Shown one piece after another: positions 60,592 through 64,000 of a DNA stretch of 64,000 nucleotides. The notes beneath the pieces were generated by a model that was not told the DNA's origin, did no database searches, and was given only the letters and a program-made list of their open reading frames with translations. Within the stretch, counting starts at the first letter, position 1, and every line of letters starts with the position of its first letter. Origin of the DNA: Linnemannia hyalina (taxonomy: Eukaryota; Mortierellomycota; Mortierellomycetes; Mortierellales; Mortierellaceae); contig JAHRHY010000025.1 of assembly GCA_019671135.1 (NCBI GenBank), positions 574,501 through 638,500 on the forward strand, in the 5' to 3' direction. The position numbers and the translations under genes are program-made.

Positions 60592-61349
60592 AGAAAGTAA
60601 GAATGCACCTATTGACCTTGACCTAAAACATAATTAAAAAAAAGCATGTTCAGCACAATCGTTACCAGGCTATTCTACGCACCCCAACATGCATATGCAT
60701 ACTGATACCTTTTTTTTCTTTCCTCGACGAACGACCTCAAAAATTAAACAATGAAGAATGCACACAAGATGTCGGGTGGTCGTCCTGTCCTGCCTTCAAA
60801 TGAAGAACCCTCAGCCTTCATGTCAGACATAGACATAATATGATATGATCAGAAATGTTTCAAAAGATCTGAAAGACACATGTTTCAAAAGATCGTAAAA
60901 CCGTAAATCACATGGATCACTAAGTGACTGTCAGTTAGTTTAGTGGGATAGCCTCAGTAGTTTGTAGAGTAGAAAGGTTGCCCACGGGTGCCGGGAGTTG
61001 TAAGGCTTTGTAAAGTGTTAATTAGGGGATGGGGTGTGGGTCTTTGAAGGATGAGGAAGACTCATTTAAAGATACGGGTACCACTTGCCTATTATTAATA
61101 CCTTGTTCCTTTTTCAAGTGTAGTGTGACTGTAAATAATTTTTACAACCGCTTGTGGCCAATGCTTGGGGGATGCAGAGTTGAACCGCTTACTCATACCT
61201 GTCGGGTTTCCTGTTGTGCCATAAATAACAATATCCCTGGGCCAAGCTGGGCCAAGCTGACCCCACTTATAAGATAGCCATCTTAATAGCTGGGGGACCG
61301 TCACCATGGCCTTGTCTGCATCTATACCATCTCGTCACTCTCACTAATA
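60592..61349. other. Intergenic, no gene seen
   Basis: Contains a direct repeat ATGTTTCAAAAGATC (60857 and 60889) and GGGCCAAGCT twice (61239-61258). No gene or RNA gene recognised. Confidence 0.5.
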
Positions 61350-61404
61350 GTACAGCGCCGTTGCAAAAAGTAATAGGCAAATTCTTTTTGCAACGGCGCT
61401 GTAC
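61350..61404. mobile_element. 55-bp palindrome with mariner-like ends (possible minimal MITE)
   Basis: TACAGCGCCGTTGCAAAAAG at 61351-61370 is followed, after 13 bases, by its exact reverse complement at 61384-61403; one more base pair on each side also matches. Read as an element starting with CAGCGCCG, both ends are directly flanked by TA, as in Tc1/mariner-type insertions. Confidence 0.6.
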
Positions 61405-62104
61405 ATTCAAGACATCCTTGACTGTCCTTTGCTCTACGTCCCACCAAGGGATTCTTGCTTTTCAGTAGGCTTGCTAAAATACTCGTTTACAGCATACTGG
61501 CGCTTCGCGCATGATACTCGATGGTCGCGCCACGGCGCACCCTCTTGCCGCACGCGGCGCCCGTGACCATAGGTCGCTGCGCTCACAACTTTTTTTTTTG
61601 TAAGATAGAGATCGAACGCTTCTTGTTCCTCCATCGTGTGAATTCTTCAGCCGGATCCCGTGATGTTTTAGAGAAAGGTACGAAGAGAAGAAGCCACAAA
61701 GGGAATGCAAGAGAAAAGAATGGGAGAAGAATAGGAGAAGAAAAGAAGAAGGCGACATGCAAAGTGGGTATTGGATACATGCCCTTGCGTGTCTTCAAAG
61801 GACACAACGGATGAAAGCGTTGGTCTACGTGATTCAGCATGCGCGAGATTGTGTTTTCGGCGTCAAGTTCCGCTTCTTCATAGTGTGAGCAACATGTATT
61901 TTTTGTTATTTTCGCTCTTCATCGCCAGGCTGTCAGTTAAAGTAAAAGCAACTAAACAGGCCATTTTTTTATGATGAAGTATTCAGTTTGTTGTTATTGT
62001 GGCAGATGAATGGTTATATGTAAAAGTAGATGCAGTTAACTCGCAAAGGAAAAAAGGGTGGGTATGTCAAAGATGCAGGGAAAAAGTAAAGATAGAAGCA
62101 CGTC

Positions 62105-63495
62105 TTAACTGTGAATAGTACGGCCACGAGAGTACTGCTGCGAAAACGCCGCCTTGACATTCAACTCCCTGGCAGCATTCAGCGCAAAGTTGGGGTGTCT
62201 CAAGAATGTCCTTCCAGCAGCCACAAGATCTGCTTTCTCACTCTTCAACACCTCCTCGGCCTGTAGACCATCCAAAATAATCCCGACAGCAACAACTGCC
62301 AACCCTGGGACCGCACGCTTGATCTGCTCGGCGAAAGGAACCTGGTACCCGGGGGAGGTGAGGATCTTTTGCTGGGAAGTGTTGCCACCCGACGAGACGT
62401 GAAGGACATCAACACCAGCGTCACGGACCCACTTGGCAATCTGAATCGTCTGCTCAATCTCCCACGAGTCCTCAATCCCCTCAACCTCCTCCACCAAATC
62501 CGAAGCCGAAACTCTCAAGAAGATGGGCTTCTCAGCTGGGAAGTTGGCCCTCACAGCCTTGACAACCTCTAACAAGAACCGAGCACGGTTCTCAAGAGAG
62601 CCACCATAATGGTCTGTACGCTGGTTGGTGAGGGGGGACAAGAAGTTGTGGATAAGGTAACCGTGTGCACCATGGATCTCGACAGTGTCCATTCCTGCGC
62701 GGGAGGCACGAGCGGCAGCGGCACCAAAAGCATCAATGACCTGTTGAATCTCGGCGAGGGACAATTCGCGGGGGACGCGATGGTGCTTGTCCCATTGGAG
62801 GTGTGCGCCGCCTGAGGGGGCGATCACGTCTTCGGGCCAGAAGGCTGATTCAGGATACTTTGTGTATGGTGCTCCAGCGGACGCCTGTTGGAAGTATCAT
62901 ATAAAGAGAGTAATAGTGACAGTGTTAGTGTCATTGTTTAAAACGATGGCCACAAAATAGAGGAGCATATCATCTATCAAAGAAATAAAAAAGTTACCTT
63001 GCGGCCGGCATGGGCAAGCTGAATGCCAACCTTGCCTCCCTGGACATGCACAAAGTCCACAATCTCCTTCAACTTGTACACTTGTGCATCATCCCACAGA
63101 CCCGCACACCCAGGAGTAATCCGTCCATTAGGCAACACAGCAGTGGCCTCCTGGATAATCAGTCCAGCTCCATTGATTGCAAAGGATCCAATACTGGCGA
63201 GATGAAAGTTGGTGAAGAATCCATCCAAGGAAGAGTACATGCACATGGGGGCGACGACGATGCGATTGGGGATGGTGAGATCTTTGATGGTGAAGGGCTG
63301 GAAGAGGAGGGGAATGTTGTCGGCAGAGGGAGCATTGGGGAGGGAGGCGTCAATGGGACCGAGGTAGGCTCCTGGGGTGGCGGGTTGTTCGATGTAGTAG
63401 TTCTCTTGAGGGTAGATGGGTCTGTTCTTGGAGGGTGCGATTGGCTTGTAGGTCGAGTTGACTGGGGCGGTGGCGGAGGACTGGGAGGAAGGCAT
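62105..63495 (-). CDS. Old yellow enzyme, YqjM-like, copy C
   Basis: Two exons, 63495-62998 and 62884-62105, 425 residues. Intron position as in copies A and B. N-terminal differences from A/B are in the first 25 residues (SSATAPVNSTYKPIAPSKN), plus Val for Ile in FLRVSASDL; it shares Leu in ILDGLQAEEV with copy B. Catalytic motifs intact. The start codon is 63495; the frame runs on upstream to 63747 without a stop but that part contains the TATA box and leader. The leader has a CAA repeat (minus strand) absent from A and B. Confidence 0.9.
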
Positions 63496-63641
63496 CTTGG
63501 TCTCGATTTTTTTGTTGTTGTTGTTGTTGTTGTTGTGGGTGTAGAGTGTAGAGGAAAGTGGAGAGTGTAGGAGAGAGTGAAGAGGAAGAAGTCGATGATA
63601 GGGATGAAGAACAAAAAAAAACGAGGCGAGAGTGTCCGTTG

Positions 63642-63711
63642 CTATATAGTTCCAATGTGACACGTTCTCTGGCGTCCTGCTGAGTAATGCGTTGGTAGGA
63701 AACGTGTCACA
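63642..63711 (-). promoter_or_regulatory. Conserved inverted-repeat promoter element, copy C
   Basis: TGTGACACGTT at 63656-63666 and AACGTGTCACA at 63701-63711, with TGAGTAA at 63681-63687 between and a CTATATAG box at 63642-63649. Same order and spacing as in copies A and B. Confidence 0.55.
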
Positions 63712-64000
63712 TATGGTTATCAGCTCCACTCTAAAATAATCGTTCAAGGTCCGACTCCTCGCCTACTGGCTGGCTCGGCAAAGGGAAAAATAAGAATTCA
63801 CTCCCTCTCACCCTACAACAGTGTCACAGAACAAAAACAAAAGATATCATTTCTTTACTCGACGCTGAATAATTACCAACGCCGTTGAGCCATCCATTAA
63901 GCAAACGCCGAAAGAATCTTCCCATGGCGTGATGTACTAACTCCAATTTGTTTCTCTTCTCTAGGCAATTGTTCACATACAATGTCTATCAATGTCATAT

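Larger units (their letters stand above)
61635..64000 (-). repeat. Duplicated block C (old yellow enzyme gene plus both flanks)
   Basis: Inverted copy of 34530-36882. Similarity includes the 3' flank (ACGTGCTTCTATCTTTACTT near 62103) and the whole promoter region, up to the window end. Small differences include a GTT trinucleotide expansion just before the start codon (63512-63535). Confidence 0.8.

Noticed and set aside
60857..60903. Direct repeat ATGTTTCAAAAGATC considered as a CRISPR-like or phage-type attachment repeat
   Set aside because: Only two copies with an irregular short spacer in a eukaryotic genome; no array.
61140..61200. Possible tRNA B-box-like sequence (GGTTCAACTCTGC on the minus strand)
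   Set aside because: No matching A box, anticodon stem or acceptor stem could be paired around it.

Overview
The window is nuclear DNA of a filamentous fungus, almost certainly a Mortierellaceae species (Mucoromycota; Mortierella/Linnemannia/Podila group). The evidence is short spliceosomal introns in most housekeeping genes, a delta-9 desaturase that looks near-identical to the Mortierella alpina Ole1 type (446 residues, C-terminal cytochrome b5), a very large intronless NACHT-WD40 receptor, and a CCHC LINE ORF1 of the kind common in Mortierellaceae. All functional calls come from reading motifs and splice sites by eye; no database search was run.

Region 1 (1-13.3 kb) is an accessory cluster. 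Four genes for a small four-helix membrane protein (one cut by the window edge) are interleaved with three genes for a 93-98 residue secreted six-cysteine protein. Two of the secreted-protein genes form an inverted duplication that includes their promoters and a degenerate pyrimidine-rich repeat. Remnant genes flank the cluster: a frameshifted Crinkler-like fragment at 0.5-1 kb and a decayed FAD monooxygenase at 13.7-15.1 kb.

Region 2 (16.6-32.5 kb) is core genome: delta-9 desaturase, a Trf4/5-like non-canonical poly(A) polymerase, a seven-exon long-chain acyl-CoA synthetase and an Ark1/Prk1/AAK1-type endocytic kinase. Desaturase and acyl-CoA synthetase both act on acyl chains, which suits an oleaginous fungus, but they are not adjacent and no co-regulation is visible.

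Region 3 (32.7-46.7 kb) is accessory again. It holds a 394-bp-arm inverted repeat, a 28-30 bp minisatellite, the first of three copies of a YqjM-like old yellow enzyme gene, a 1784-residue NLR-type STAND receptor (helical N-terminus, NACHT, pentapeptide linker, 14 WD40 repeats), a frameshifted LINE ORF1 touching the receptor's 3' end, a roughly 200-bp spaced repeat and a PIF1/Helitron helicase fragment.

Region 4 (47.8-58.4 kb) is core genome: a Tlg1/syntaxin-6 Qc-SNARE, a NUFIP1/Rsa1-type protein divergent from PDCD2 across a 259-bp shared promoter, the second old yellow enzyme copy and an amino-acid permease. Region 5 (58.6-64 kb) holds a degenerate but fully bounded Tc1/mariner element (58596-59799, TA target duplication), a 55-bp near-perfect palindrome with TA-flanked mariner-like ends, and the third old yellow enzyme copy. 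The three old yellow enzyme copies share about 500 bp of upstream DNA with an inverted-repeat promoter element; two copies also share their downstream flank.
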